This document shows, piece by piece, positions 42,601 through 54,355 of a DNA stretch of 64,000 bases; positions within the stretch are counted from its first letter, which is position 1; each line of letters starts with the position of its first letter. The stretch spans positions 1 through 64,000 of the forward strand of contig NW_026042765.1 of NCBI RefSeq assembly GCF_023856365.1, read 5' to 3'. Both the position numbers and the translations under genes were made by a program. Under the pieces are notes generated by a model, which ran no database searches, had not been told where the DNA came from, and saw only the letters and a program-made list of their open reading frames with translations. Source of the stretch: Brienomyrus brachyistius. Taxonomy: Eukaryota > Chordata > Actinopteri > Osteoglossiformes > Mormyridae.

Positions 42601-43507
42601 GCCTAGATGGATGGATGGATGTTTTTATTGACATTGTAAGTACAATGAGATTTAGTTTGGAACGCGCCAGCAGCTACACAGTATATTTACAATTATATAG
42701 ATTGTGAGGCATAAAATAAGGTGTGAGTAATATAACATAACGACATAATATAAGTAATCATTAATTAATCATTACAGATGGTATGAGGTGTGAACCGCTA
42801 GGCTGCTATGGCATGTTTGGTATCAAACCGATGGAAAATCACTCCAGTTTCCAAATCTGGTCAGTGGTTACCACGAAAGTGAATATATCAAAAGTTACAC
42901 CAGCCTAACGAAAATCATCAATACAAGGGAAATCACTCTGGTCATAAATCTCAAAAGGACTGATACAGACCCCCTTCCGAAAGCCCGCCAAATGGATGGT
43001 CAGCCATTGGTCCAGGAGTCGAATTCCTGGTCACTCCTATTCACGAACTTTACACTATAAAACCTGGCACCTCAGAACAAAGCCAGGAGAGGAGAAACAG
43101 AAGGGAGGAGAAAACAAAAGACCATCAGCACGAAGAGAGGCAGAGAACATCAGCCCAAGAGAAGAGAAGCCCACAAGAAGCCCTCCTGAAGCCTATCAGT
43201 GAAGACCCAGCTGGACAGAGAACTGCAACCAAGCCCAAGCTTCACCAGGAGAGGGAATCAGAGGGGCTCCACTCCAACAACCGCTGCAAACACCGCGCCT
43301 CCCTGAGTGCCATCACCCATCAGCTCATCAGCCTCCGCAACCAACTGCCAAGACCCCCCCCCCCCCCACTCTGCAACCAAGTAAACAAACTTCCTTTCAT
43401 TTATAACAACCTAAACTCCTATTCACCTGCTATATTACTTTAGGACAGTATTTCCACAAATTGCTTGCTTTGCAGAACAGTATTTTCCCTTTTAAGGTTA
43501 CTCATTT
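42601..43507. other. LTR-like or promoter-like sequence
   Basis: Contains ACACTATAAAACCTGG (TATA box at about 43055) followed by a purine-rich leader (43080-43200) and C-rich text. With the AATAAA at 43612 this resembles the U3-R-U5 order of an LTR, but no ends are visible. Confidence 0.35.
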
Positions 43508-43611
43508 TAAATCTGGTCATTGCATTTTCATGATTACATTGTTTGTGTCCACTCCGTTATTTCGTGTTTATTGTTTGTTAGGTGTAATGTCTGTCTTATG
43601 TTAGTTATAGG
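43508..43611. repeat. Direct repeat, partner at 47213-47306
   Basis: TTAAATCTGGTCATTGCATT...TTGTTTGTTAGGTGTAATGT...TTAGTTATA is shared with 47213-47306, 3.7 kb away in the same orientation. It is followed here by GAATAAATG, a polyadenylation signal. Confidence 0.8.
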
Positions 43612-44688
43612 AATAAATGCATGTCTTTTACACAACTTCAGCCTCCGTTCATTGAGTGCTCACAAGAATCCCTGCCTGTGCGATCTACGCTCTGAAACCT
43701 CAAATTCGCCTGAAATATCGCGAGACTCTCTCTCATTGGCCGTGAGGGGAGCTTCGCTACCGATCGTTTACATTACCTGGTGACGCAGCTCGTTGGACAA
43801 GCCTTCTATTCTAACCCAGGTTATTACGTGATACTGGTTATTAATGAGTTCCATTTAAGTCACACATTAACAGACTCACGGTGTTTCGCAATTGAGTTTG
43901 AGCCGACCATTCAGCATAAAAATTGGTTAATAATCACAAGGCACAAGGTTTAAACTTATTCTGAGCACACAATTTAAACTTTTTATGACCGAACGTGCAG
44001 TGAAGAAGCGCTACTGTCAACTGGTTGCAAAAGTCGCACTCATGGCAATCTGAAGGCATTTAAGCGGGATCATATGGGCTTATTATAGTTATTTTTATTT
44101 CTATTATTAGTAGTTATATTATTTTGTTTTATTTTCGGTGATTTCATTGTAGTTCTTTCGTATTAAACTGCAGTAAACTTTAACCCTATGTCTGACGAGA
44201 TTCTCAGATGTAGCGCTTTGTTTCCAGGTTCAATTCGGACGAGTGTCTCCGTTTCTATATATCCTGGGAGAGATCTCTCTATTAGCGAACGGGAATACTT
44301 GTTATGAGGTTCTAACCTAAATTATGTTGCGCTTGGACATAAGACCGATAGCTTAGTTACCTATCAGGATCATACTCGTATGTGTGTGCCTGCTTTAGAC
44401 AAAGCAAGTTTAACACAACTTTGCGCTGTGAGCCAAGTGTGTGTCATTTAGAAATTGGGAGTCTCCTGTGCTTGAGACCCGCCGTGGTTAAGCACCATTT
44501 GCGACGAGATATAGTGCACTCACAATTTAAATCTGTCGCCGTAACGCGTGCGCCGTCTCGCTTCAGTAATTGTTTTAAGGGGTTTTATACTGTGCAAGGC
44601 ACAGAAGAAGGCCACAAGCAGCATGCGCATGCATTAAATGTGTGTGTCACTCATCTAGCGTCGGCAACCGCCTAGCTATATCTTTGGT
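43612..44688. other. Unassigned; left flank of the minisatellite
   Basis: A 97-codon frame at 44382-44675 (+) has no recognised motif. Possibly internal sequence of the LTR-like element. Confidence 0.3.
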
Positions 44689-46315
44689 TACCTCTAGTGG
44701 TCAGGCATAGAACTACCACTCCATTTCGAAATTGCGCCTCTAGTGGCCAGGCATAGAACTACCACTCAATTTCGATATTGCGCCTCTAGTGGCCAGGCAT
44801 AGAACTACCACTCCATTTTGATATTGCGCCCCCGGTGGTCAGGCATAGAACTACCACTCCATTTCGATATTGCGCCCCCGGTGGTCAGGCATAGAACTAC
44901 CACTCCAGTTCGAAATTGCGCCTCTAGTGGTCAGGCATAGAACTACCACTCCATTTCGAAATCGCGCTTCTAGTGGTCAGGCATAGAACTACCACTCCAT
45001 TTCGATATTGCGCCCCCGGTGGTCAGGCATAGAACTACCACTCCATTTCGAAATTGGGCTTCTAGTGGTCAGGCATAGAACTACCACTCAATTTTGAAAT
45101 TGCGCTTCTAGTGGCAAGCCATAGAAGTACTACTCCATTTCGAAATCGCGCCTCTAGTGGTCAGGCATAGAACTACCACTCCATTTCGATATTGCGCCCC
45201 CGGTGGTCAGGCATAGAACTACCACTTCATTTCGAAATTGCGCTTCTAGTGGTCAGGCATAGAACTACCACTCAATTTTGAAATTGCGCTTATAGTGACA
45301 AGCCATAGAACTACTACTCCATTTCGAAATCGCGCCTCTAGTGGTCAGGCATAGAACTACTATTCCATTTCGAAATCGTGCCTCTAGTGGTCAGGCATAG
45401 AACTACCACTCCATTTCGAAATTGCGCCTCTAGTGGCCCGGCATAGAACTACCACTCAATTTCGATATTGCGCCTCTAGTGGCCAGGCATAGAACTACCA
45501 CTCCATTTTGATATTGCGCCCCCGGTGGTCAGGCATAGAACTACCACTCCATTTCGATATTGCGCCCCCGGTGGTCAGGCATAGAACTACCACTCCAGTT
45601 CGAAATTGCGCCTCTAGTGGTCAGGCATAGAACTACCACTCCATTTCGAAATCGCGCCTCTAGTGGTCAGGCATAGAACTACCACTCCATTTCGATATTG
45701 CGCCCCCGGTGGTCAGGCATAGAACTACCACTCCATTTCGAAATTGCGCTTCTAGTGGTCAGGCATAGAACTACCACTCAATTTTGAAATTGCGCTTCTA
45801 GTGACAAGCCATAGAACTACTACTCCATTTCGAAATCGCGCCTCTAGTGGTCAGGCATAGAACTACTATTCCATTTCGAAATCGTGCCTCTAGTGGTCAG
45901 GCATAGAACTACCACTCCATTTCGAAATTGCGCCCCCGGTGGTCAGGCATAGAACTACCACTCCATTTCGATATTGCGCCCCCGGTGGTCAGGCATAGAA
46001 GTACCACTCCATTTCGATATTGCGCCCCCGGTGGTCAGGCATAGAACTACCACTCCAGTTCGAAATTGCGCCTCCAGTGGTCAGGCATAGAACTACCACT
46101 CCATTTCAAAATCGCGCCTCCAGTGGTCAGGCATAGAACTACAACTCCATTTCGATATTGCGCCCCCGGTGGTCAGGCATAGAACTACCACTCCATTTCG
46201 AAATTGCACTTCTAGTGGTCAGGCATAGAACTACCACTCAATTTTGAAATTGCGCTTCTAGTGGCAAGCCATAGCAGTGCCACTCCATTGAAATTGCACC
46301 TCTAGTGGTCCGCCA
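44689..46315. repeat. 46-bp minisatellite, about 35 copies, with a 15-unit super-repeat
   Basis: The unit is 46 bp, beginning CCTCTAGTGGTCAGGCATAG and ending TTTCGAAATTGCG. Variant units start CCCCCGGTGG or CTTCTAGTGG, or have GATATTG in place of GAAATTG. The variant order beginning at 44737 (GGCCAGG with CAATTTCGAT, then CCATTTTGAT, then CCCCCGG units) recurs at 45427, exactly 690 bp (15 units) later. AGTGGT and ACCACT in each unit are inverted complements around 13 bases, so every unit can form a hairpin. Not CRISPR: no spacers. Confidence 0.93.
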
Positions 46316-47106
46316 TAGTAGGTTAACAACATCTGAGTTGGGTCTCTGGTGGTCAACTGCGGTGATACAACACGCATAATTGGACACACAGGTTCTTGCC
46401 TGAAAGCAGGAATCAACTTCACAGACTAAATCAGTTTGATCACAATACATTAACATCCAATTAGGTTATTGTTGCATAACTAATTGATGTTTACAATTGA
46501 ATAAGAAACACAATTCATTTGGTTTGATTCCCGTTTAACCTTTTTGATTTATTTTAGGTTTTATTTCACCTTATGCTTTCATTCATTCCATCTCCCCCAA
46601 CAAGGGGACTTGCATAGAAGTTCAACCACTATTAACAACAGTAAACCAGTTACGTACACAATCCCATCAGGAAGTCGTTTGGATGTGATCAGTTGAGCCC
46701 TTCGGGTGCTGGGTGCTTACCATTCGCTCTCTGTTGGTTGAGCTTGTCTGTGGCTCTGCTGTCACTGCTTGTGATCGTACAGTTTGTCAGAACCGAAGGG
46801 GAGTTCTCAGCAATTGGATGCCCAAAAGCGTGTCAGCCCGGCTACACCCACTGACTCATTACGGGCAAGGCTGACAGGTACCTCAGGCGGTCATTACAAC
46901 TTTTGAGCAGGACTTCGTTTAGGGTGAGTTCTGAGAACGGCCCTAGCTTGGACTCTCACTAGGGTGGGTGATACCTGAAGGCAATTTTGCCAGCCGATAA
47001 GCTCCACCTGGGTTGTCTCAGTTGTGCATACAGAATACGCCCTTCCAAGTTAACATTGCTGGGGATCGGGGGAGTGGAAGCCGGACTCAGGCTTGCTTGG
47101 CTGGGA
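46316..47106. other. Unassigned; right flank of the minisatellite
   Basis: No coding signal recognised. TAGTGGTCCGCCATAG near 46305 is the last degenerate unit. The rest may be retroelement leader sequence. Confidence 0.35.
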
Positions 47107-47212
47107 GAATGATTCCTGGTCTTAGAGGAATGTTTAATGAGGAGAGGTTAGCTGAGCTGAATCTGTTTAGCCTCGAGCAAAGGAGACTAAGGGGGGACAT
47201 AATCCAGGTGTT
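47107..47212 (+). mobile_element. CR1 LINE fragment
   Basis: Reads 'RMIPGLRGMFNEERLAELNLF' and 'RRLRGDIIQV', 106 bp of the CR1 ORF2 C-terminus, joined to the direct repeat at 47213. Confidence 0.85.
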
Positions 47213-47306
47213 AAATCTGGTCATTGCATTACATTTTTTTTGTATCCACTCCTTTATTTCGTGTTTATTGTTTGTTAGGTGTAATGTCTGTCTTATGTTA
47301 GTTATA
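47213..47306. repeat. Direct repeat, partner at 43508-43611
   Basis: See 43508-43611. Here the internal ATGATTACATTG segment is altered to a T-run, and a SINE fragment follows at once. Confidence 0.8.
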
Positions 47307-47437
47307 TCCATCCATCCATTTTCCAAACTGCTTATCCTACTGGGTCGCGGGTGGTCCGGAACCTATCCCGGAATGTGGAATGGGCACGAGGCAGGGAACA
47401 ATCCAGGATGGGGGGCAGCCCATCACAGGGCACACTC
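47307..47437 (-). mobile_element. tRNA-derived SINE, 3' fragment
   Basis: CCATCCATCC tail and the body to ACACTCACACAC; the head is missing. A GAATGTG insertion (about 47371) is private to this copy. Confidence 0.85.
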
Positions 47438-47841
47438 ACACACAAATCGTGATTATATTATTGCACTATACTGTATAAATAAAAAGTAAACTTAATACCA
47501 GTTGTGGTAATAAAGTGCACAGAGAGTAAGAGAGAGTAGGGTTTCACATAAACGTATGTTCATTAGCATTTAGTATTCTGATGGCTTTGGGGTTAAAAGC
47601 TCTTATTAAATCTGGTTGTTCTGCAATGCATACTGCGGTAACGTTTACCAGAGGGCAGAAGTTCAAACATCTCATGTGCTAGGTGCGTGGGATCTTTTTT
47701 AAATATAATTATGCATATGTAGAACTAGGGATATGATCCTGTTAAGTATGATAGTTCTGTCTCATTATTGCAGGATCGACATCCATAGTAACTGTGGTGA
47801 TCTATCCATTTGTGTGCATGTCTGTGTGTGTGTGTGCGAGC
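47438..47841. other. Unassigned sequence
   Basis: Nothing recognised apart from a (TG)n tract at 47818-47836. Confidence 0.3.
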
Positions 47842-48105
47842 GGGTATACCTATCCTACCCCATAGCGTGATAAATACCTGTTTTTTTTTTCCCTTATGGG
47901 GACCACGAAACTGAAAACCAGGAAAACTCTATTTTATAAAAATCTGTGACTGCTGTGGAAAAACTAAAAATGCAAAACCTCTTTTATTTTGCTTGGTTAC
48001 TTATGGTTATGGTTAGGGCAGGGTGGGGGTTAAGATTGTCATAGTTAGCGTTAGCATTTATCCAATAGAAGTCAATGAGCGGGCCCCATAAGGATAGGTA
48101 TACCC
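47842..48105. mobile_element. MITE with perfect 15-bp inverted ends
   Basis: 264 bp starting GGGTATACCTATCCT and ending AGGATAGGTATACCC, exact inverse complements. The inner sequence CCCCATA mirrors as well. The AT-rich interior has no ORF. TSD not clear because the flanks are TG repeats on both sides. Confidence 0.75.
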
Positions 48106-48188
48106 TATGTGTGTGCATGTGTGTGTTTGTCCCATATTGCCTGGGCTTCAGGATACCTCATAACCCGGAACTTCATCAGAAGTAGTTA

Positions 48189-48242
48189 GAAAATGGATGA
48201 ATGGATGGATGGATGGATGGATGGATGGATGGATGGATGGAC
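48189..48242. repeat. (ATGG)n microsatellite
   Basis: About 12 perfect GGAT units after GAAAATGGATGAATGG. It is probably the expanded tail of an otherwise lost SINE (AGAAGTAGTTAGAAAATGG precedes it). Confidence 0.85.
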
Positions 48243-48634
48243 AGATCAATAAAAGTACAGAACATCCATTTTACAAAGAACCATCAACACTAAATGTATG
48301 CACTGGTCATGCTCCTGGAAATTAAACTTCTTTTCTGAAAAGCAGCATGTTCATAAATTAGCTGCTGTTATACCTTGGGGGAACAAATGCAGATGAAATT
48401 GTAAAACAAACTGCAGTGGCAAAACAGTTCTGGCTGCCTGTGCTGCCCTGCCTGCCCGCCCTCCTGCCCATTACGTCCTGCCTGTGCCACCCTCCTGCCT
48501 GCCCTCCTGCCTGTTTACGTCTTTCCTGTGTGCCCTGCTGCCAGTTATTCTGTATTTACATCCGGACTTAACTAATTGAACCATATAAACCATATAAATC
48601 AGGACTTTGTTAACGTGACTTCTGACCTGTGGAG

Positions 48635-48835
48635 GATGGGCTCCCCCTTTCACTCTGGTTCCTCCAAAGGTTTCTTACTATGACTGAGTTTATCCTTGCC
48701 AATGTCGCTTTCTAATTTTTCAGGCTAGATCTTGCTCACTGGGACAATTGGGCAGGGACAAAGTAAAGTGCTTTGAGACAATGTAAGGCTATGAAAATGT
48801 ACTATACAAAATAAAGTGAATTGACTTGAGTAATG
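48635..48835 (+). mobile_element. L2-type LINE 3' UTR
   Basis: GGAGGATGGGCTCCCCC, CCTCCAAAGGTTTCTTAC, GTGCTTTGAGACAATGTAAG and the AAAATAAAGTGAATTGAC end match the 3' UTR plan of the L2 copies at 8913 and 38818. Confidence 0.7.
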
Positions 48836-50673
48836 TGGCACAAAGCAACCCTTCTTTGCCACAGGAAATGTCTGGTGCAATTTCTTTTTTAATTGTACAT
48901 GTCAATTGCATAATACCCTAAACTAATTCATTATTATTTCTATTATTATCATCATCATCAGTATTTCATTAGTATTCCATGGTATTTAGATTTTTCAGGA
49001 ATCAGTGTGTGTACTGTATACTTTTTAATTTATTTGCACTATGTGTAGTGTCTCTGCAGCTGTATATACTTGCTGCATTATGCACAAGAACTTCCCTCAG
49101 GCATCAGTATAGTTAATCAAATGTAATATTTCTTGCTTGTTTATTAAGTTGTTTTAGGTATTTTGTGTGTTCCACTTAATTTAGTGTAATTAGTCCTAGT
49201 TGACTCAGGTTTAGTTAGATTTTTCCTTCTGTTGTTCCTCTGCATCATGCTACTGTCATAAAATTTCAATGTCTTACCTAACTTAAGAGTTTTGTGCATT
49301 GTGTTTTGGAGAGAAAGAAATCATTACTTTTTTTCTTTAGATTCATCCACTGATTCTATCACCTATGACACATTCCCCCTGAATATTTGTTTGTTTATTT
49401 ATGTATTTGCTTGGGGGATGGAATTAACAAACAGAAATAACTGAATGAATCAGGGTAGTGAAAAACATTTATAAACTTATCATTTTGGTATTGGTACGAT
49501 CCTGTTCTGGTTAGTTAGCCGAGGGAGTAAATCATCCGGAGTTTCATCTCTCAATCTCCTCCTACACCCACTCAGCATCACAGTATGGACTCCCCAATGC
49601 AACTGATCTGCACGTATTTGTACTCTGGGAGGAAATTGAAGCCCCCATAGGAAAAACTCAAAGCCTACAGACATATGCACAAAACCAGGGGACATGCTCA
49701 GTTCTGCAGGCCTGGAAGTGTGAGAGAAGGCTATTTATTGAGTTTCCCCTCTGCCCCTGGTAAAGATGAAACATGCACAAGTCATTAAACACACATATAC
49801 TTACATGAAAGTCTGACTGATACTGGAGCTTCCAGTGCCCGTAAACCAGGTACTGGGGTACTCCATTTCCTTCTTGATAATTAGCGCCATTGAAAAAAAA
49901 ACGGTGCCTTTCCTAATATTAACTGACTCTCAGACAAATGTACTGCTTGAAGACCCTGCCACTATTCGCATTTTCCAGCAGGAGTCACAAATCTTCATTG
50001 CATTCAGTTTATTCTCAGATGAGCTCATGCATGTTTCTATGTGCATCTTTACACTTAAACAAATACAGCTAACCTCTGTTGTTATATTCCATATATATTT
50101 GTCGTGACTGGCCTTTTTTCTCAAATGATGGATTTCTGAAACTAAAACTGACAGTATTCTAAAATATTTATATTGCCACATCATCGACACATGTTCTAAT
50201 ATGACATAGCATTCCCCTGGACCATAGTGCGACTTAGAGACAAGATATAACATGCCCTTCACGGTAAAACACTAGATAGGTGCAACACTTAATGTCAACG
50301 TTGTCAATGTCAATGTTGACTTAATGTCAACGTTAAATTCATGGATTCGCAAATTAAGTAACACGGTTACAGTACAAAAACGAGCAGAGCTGTGTATGGC
50401 ATGACTATCTCGCGGCGGCGACAAAATATGCTTATCCTTCTAATTATTCAGAAGAAAATATATTTGCAAGCACAGCCGTTCACGGCTTCCGTACAAAAAG
50501 CTGTCACTACGCTACAGGAAGAATACACGACCAATATAGGATTTACACAAGTCTGCTTCTTTTGTTTTATTTAGTAACAACTTTCACAAAAATTGACAGC
50601 AATACTGCTAAAAGTGCAGATCTGTTGCCAAATAAAATAAACAAAGAAATTAATCATAAAAATATTCAAAGTA
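48836..50673. other. Unassigned sequence
   Basis: No gene found. A short tandem repeat based on TAATGTCAACGTT lies at 50289-50337. Frames at 49480-49695 (minus) and 49835-50107 (plus) have no motif. Confidence 0.35.
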
Positions 50674-50681
50674 TATACAGC

Positions 50682-50825
50682 CAGGGGCGCCGCTAGCAAT
50701 TTTGGGCCCTATGACAAAATATGAGGTTGGGCCCCCCTATCACACCCATTCAGATCTCTGGGGGCCCCTAAAGGGCGTGGGCCCTTAGAATTGTCCCAAC
50801 TTTCCCCCCCTTAGCGGCGCCCCTG
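50682..50825. mobile_element. hAT-type MITE, 144 bp, perfect 8-bp TSD
   Basis: Begins CAGGGGCGCCGCTA and ends with the inverse TAGCGGCGCCCCTG. The TSD TATACAGC is perfect (50674-50681 and 50826-50833). The interior carries GGGCCC-rich text similar in style to the 15493 element. Confidence 0.93.
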
Positions 50826-50833
50826 TATACAGC

Positions 50834-51359
50834 TAACCATTTCCAATCGAAAAGTACATACAAGTCTCCAATATAAGTTATACAATGGAGCGCAGATAAA
50901 ACTTTTAAATAGTAATTAACCAAACTATATAAAGAATACAAGTTTGAATACAGGTAATTTGTATAAATTTTACTGTGTTCAGACTGAAAAATCAGCACCA
51001 GCCTTACACACATTGCAGTTCTGCTTTTTTCTTCTTTTAGCATAATTACCCGTTTCACGTTCACGAGGCAGAAGATCCCTGCAAATGTGAAAATTCACAA
51101 GTAACAGGCACCATTAACCTCAAGCCATAACAGTCTGCTAGCCTGAACAATAGCAAAGTCTATGTATTACCAATTATTACGCAGGTTGTCACTTTATCAA
51201 ATCATGACTGTTACTAAGAAGTGGGAGTGAAACGCGTGTCACGAGATCTCGCGATATTACAACATGACGAGATTTCTCGTTGGAGCGAAAAGCCGTTTCA
51301 CGAATGCGCTGCAAATGAGCTGCTGTAAATATGTCGGCATCTGACTAAATTACTATAGT
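50834..51359. other. Unassigned sequence
   Basis: Contains a CGCGAGATCTCGTG-like palindromic region near 51237-51285 upstream of the BED fragment. No gene. Confidence 0.35.
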
Positions 51360-51546
51360 AGATACCCCAGACACTTTTGAATCTTTTGTGTGTCAGCATT
51401 TCGGGTGCCCGGCGGAAAATATAAATGGCGAAAGGGAGACAGACAAAACACGAACCATCTGTAAGGACTGTAGAAAGCTAATGCCGCACACAGCGGCTAA
51501 TGCTACTACTAACTACTATGCAAAGCCATTTGCAGCACCATCATAG
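51360..51546 (+). pseudogene. BED zinc-finger fragment of a hAT transposase
   Basis: The plus strand reads TFESFVCQHFGCPAEN, then further on 'RTICKDCRKLMPHTAANATT' and a YYAKPFAAPS end, then a stop. This is the BED finger plan: an aromatic-rich start, 'H-FG', C-x2-C, then a 'TTN-HHL--H' end, where the zinc-binding His pair is replaced here. Only the N-terminal part of a transposase is present. Confidence 0.6.
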
Positions 51547-51783
51547 CTCTTTATTTAAATTCACTGCACCGGTGAAGAAAACATTTTTAAAAAAATGTTA
51601 TGTTTATTATTGGGTGCTTTCCACTTCATGCACCCACATACAGCGCTAGCTTAAAGCAATGCATTCTGGTCCTGACGCAATGCATCATGGTTATATTTTT
51701 TATCGCCCGTTGCATTACGTCACCATGTCACATGGTACCAAAACTCCGCGAGAGCAAGACACATCAGGCAGCACCTCTTAGCA

Positions 51784-52270
51784 GGCTGCACAGGCTGGAT
51801 CCGCCTCCATTACGACACAACTTTGCCCTTATTGGCTTAAGATTTTAGTTACATACATGACGTTTGTATATCTGCTATTTCTCCCGAGAAGCAGGTAAAG
51901 CGGTAACTGCTTTTCAATTAATTTACTTGGTAAAATTAAATTTAAATAAATGATATGAATATTGTAATAGTACTCGTGAGCTTTGTTTGTTGTTAGTTAC
52001 TGTAATGTTGCGCTGCTTTATTTGTTTAATCGTCTTGTCTGTGAAGACATTCAAGTTAATCAAATAAGAACTGCACTGTACACTGTACATGACCATAAAA
52101 ACTTTGAATCCTTGAAATAAATGTTTTTGATCTTTTCCTTGGCAGTTATCTTTTTACACAGGGCCTCTATGTACACAATAGTTATTTTTTTCACGACTAA
52201 CAGTATGGATCAGGAGTTGGTTATTGTAAAAGAAGTAATGTGCATGCAGGTGATATTTGTATAGATTTAT
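51784..52270. repeat. Dispersed repeat shared with 24245-24734
   Basis: Direct-orientation partner of 24245-24734, about 95% alike by eye. The two sequences part company at TTTATATTTACCCC here against TTTATCCACACCC there. Confidence 0.85.
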
Positions 52271-52729
52271 ATTTACCCCTAGGTGATAAGTTTGACAGTC
52301 ATTTCTTTTACCGTTTGGCCTCTCGGTTGAACATAATAGTGGCGCGAGCAGCTCCACTTGGTTTTTTAAAAATACTCAGCCATGAACTTTTGGTGAACTC
52401 AGGTGAATCCCTTCCTTCAGTAGTAAACCTTGGTAGTTTCAGCCGTTTACACATTGTCTCACTAAAAGGTTGATAATATATTTGTCCTTTTACATAGTGA
52501 TAAAATATACGCGATAAAAATGTGAATATTCATAGATTCAGGACTAACAAAGTAGCTAACAGAAACTCAGACTAACAAAAGGTGCAAATACATACTCAGT
52601 TGGTTCCATTGTGTTGATTACATTATAATGTTTACATTGTAATGATTATATCATGGATATTTGGCATACTTTTTATAAAATCGTAATTCTTATATTCTGC
52701 GTTATATAGTGCTAAATAATATTCCATAG

Positions 52730-52945
52730 ATGGATGGACTTTATTAATCCCCGTGGGGAAATTGTGTTTTTTATGTCTCCCTCAACTTACTCTTTGTGGA
52801 GTAAGTTGTCCGCGAAGTGCAGCTACCTGTTGGGGCGCCCAGGGAGCTGGGGGTTAAGGGCCTTGCTCAAGGACCCACAGACGTGCTGAGGCTGGGTTAG
52901 TTTCAACTGGTGACCTCATTACAGGCACAAGGACTGACCCCTGCC
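52730..52945. mobile_element. LINE/SINE 3'-end-like dispersed repeat
   Basis: TGGACTTTATTAATCCCCG, GGGGAAATTGTG, GGGGCGCCCAGGGAGCTGG and AAGGGCCTTGCTCAAGGACC are phrases of a common fish interspersed repeat (read on minus it would end in an ATGGAT tail). Family not named. Confidence 0.55.
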
Positions 52946-54000
52946 CCCCAACTGTGTATGAGTAGCATTTATGCTGTTTCTTGAGTGTGAGCTAGTACAT
53001 AAACCAGCTAGTGCTCACCATTGCAAAAATACTCTAGCTTTCTGTCATACACATTTTTTTATTTTCTTACATTGTCCGTTTTTGTTCATAGTCTGTAATA
53101 TTCTGAATAACGACAATGTAGAGGAAAAACAGATTAAATTCTCCTTGTTTGTAATTTCCCCATGTAATCCACTGCCTTGTGGTAAGAGGTGCAAAAGTCA
53201 GACGCGTTGAATGATGAGGATACGATATTGAGTTTAGTTCTTGAGAGGATTTATTCATATGATATTTTAACACACAGTACTTTGAACTGGTTTGTTTGGC
53301 GCAAAAGGGCCGATATGCAGACACCATCACACATGGCAAATACGGTCAATGACTGTTTCACTTTGCACCTTCAGCCCTGAGCCGCGTAATCTCAGCACCT
53401 TTAATAACAACCATTGCTGCCTCCTACAGGTGGGAATACACTTAGACAATAGTAAATATCACTAAGGCAGGCAAGTACCTCTCGTTTCAAGTGTTGCAAT
53501 ACTATATAACATTATATTATAAACAATAAATACGAATAAATAAAAACATTAAACAAATAAACATAATCAATAATATTCATGAATAATTATGCTTAATATA
53601 CAAATAAAAGAATAGCTCCTGCAGATGATTTCAGATAACTACTGGAACAATGAGTTCTGGAGGGGAGCAAGCTCTGTTACATGCTATAGAAATGTTGATC
53701 TGATTCCTTTCATTATCAGATTGTTACCACTGTTAAAAACCACAGATATTGTATTCTGATTGTATGCATTTCCTTATTAGGGCATGTCAGTTACTTCTGT
53801 TAAAAAATCCGTTTATTCTGACGTCGTAAATTTCCTGATCAGAGTTTACCCTCTTTAAAGTGATGGAGGTCCACTTGTGCGAAAGATACATCGATATGCA
53901 TATGAGATTTCGTTTGTGCCAAAAATATGTAAATAGCACACAGTCCATGTCGACTGAGCATGTGACAAAGAATTTTTCTGTGACAATTCTATTTTGTCAA
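52946..54000. other. Unassigned sequence
   Basis: Short frames only; AT-rich from 53500 to 53640. Nothing assignable. Confidence 0.3.
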
Positions 54001-54070
54001 TGAGTTTGTCTGTGGAGCCCCTGAAGGGACCTAATGGTGTCCGCTAATTAGATACCCAGAAATAAACTGT

Positions 54071-54347
54071 GTGGCTCCTGCCCAAGCATTGCTGCCCAAA
54101 CAGCAGCTTCCTCCTTATGCCACCGAGGGAGGAGTAGCCAGTGGTTCCCCTGCCCCTTCCCCTCTCCCCCCTGCAGACGAGGATCATAACCATTCAGCAC
54201 CCGACTCTACCTCCTTCTCGGTGAAGAAGTGCCGTGGCGAAACACTCAGGCAGCAGGACGAGGTAGCAGAAATTCTTGCCCCTATGTTGGTATGTCCAAA
54301 TCCTCAAGGGGGAGATAAGGTTTGCTCATCTGACACTGTAGATGAAG
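54071..54347 (+). pseudogene. Endogenous-retrovirus-like gag remnant, N-terminal side
   Basis: An open stretch rich in Pro, Ser and acidic residues upstream of a capsid-like segment that resumes after the CR1 insertion. The placing as gag rests on continuity with 55343-55564. The reading frames on the two sides differ, so at least one frameshift is present in addition to the insertion. Confidence 0.45.
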
Positions 54348-54355
54348 GAGTTGAA

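Noticed and set aside
44689..46315. CRISPR array
   Set aside because: Units are contiguous with no unique spacers, no cas genes are near, and the genome is a vertebrate's. It is a minisatellite.
48183..48242. A telomere- or centromere-type repeat
   Set aside because: It is a simple (ATGG)n run like the SINE tails.
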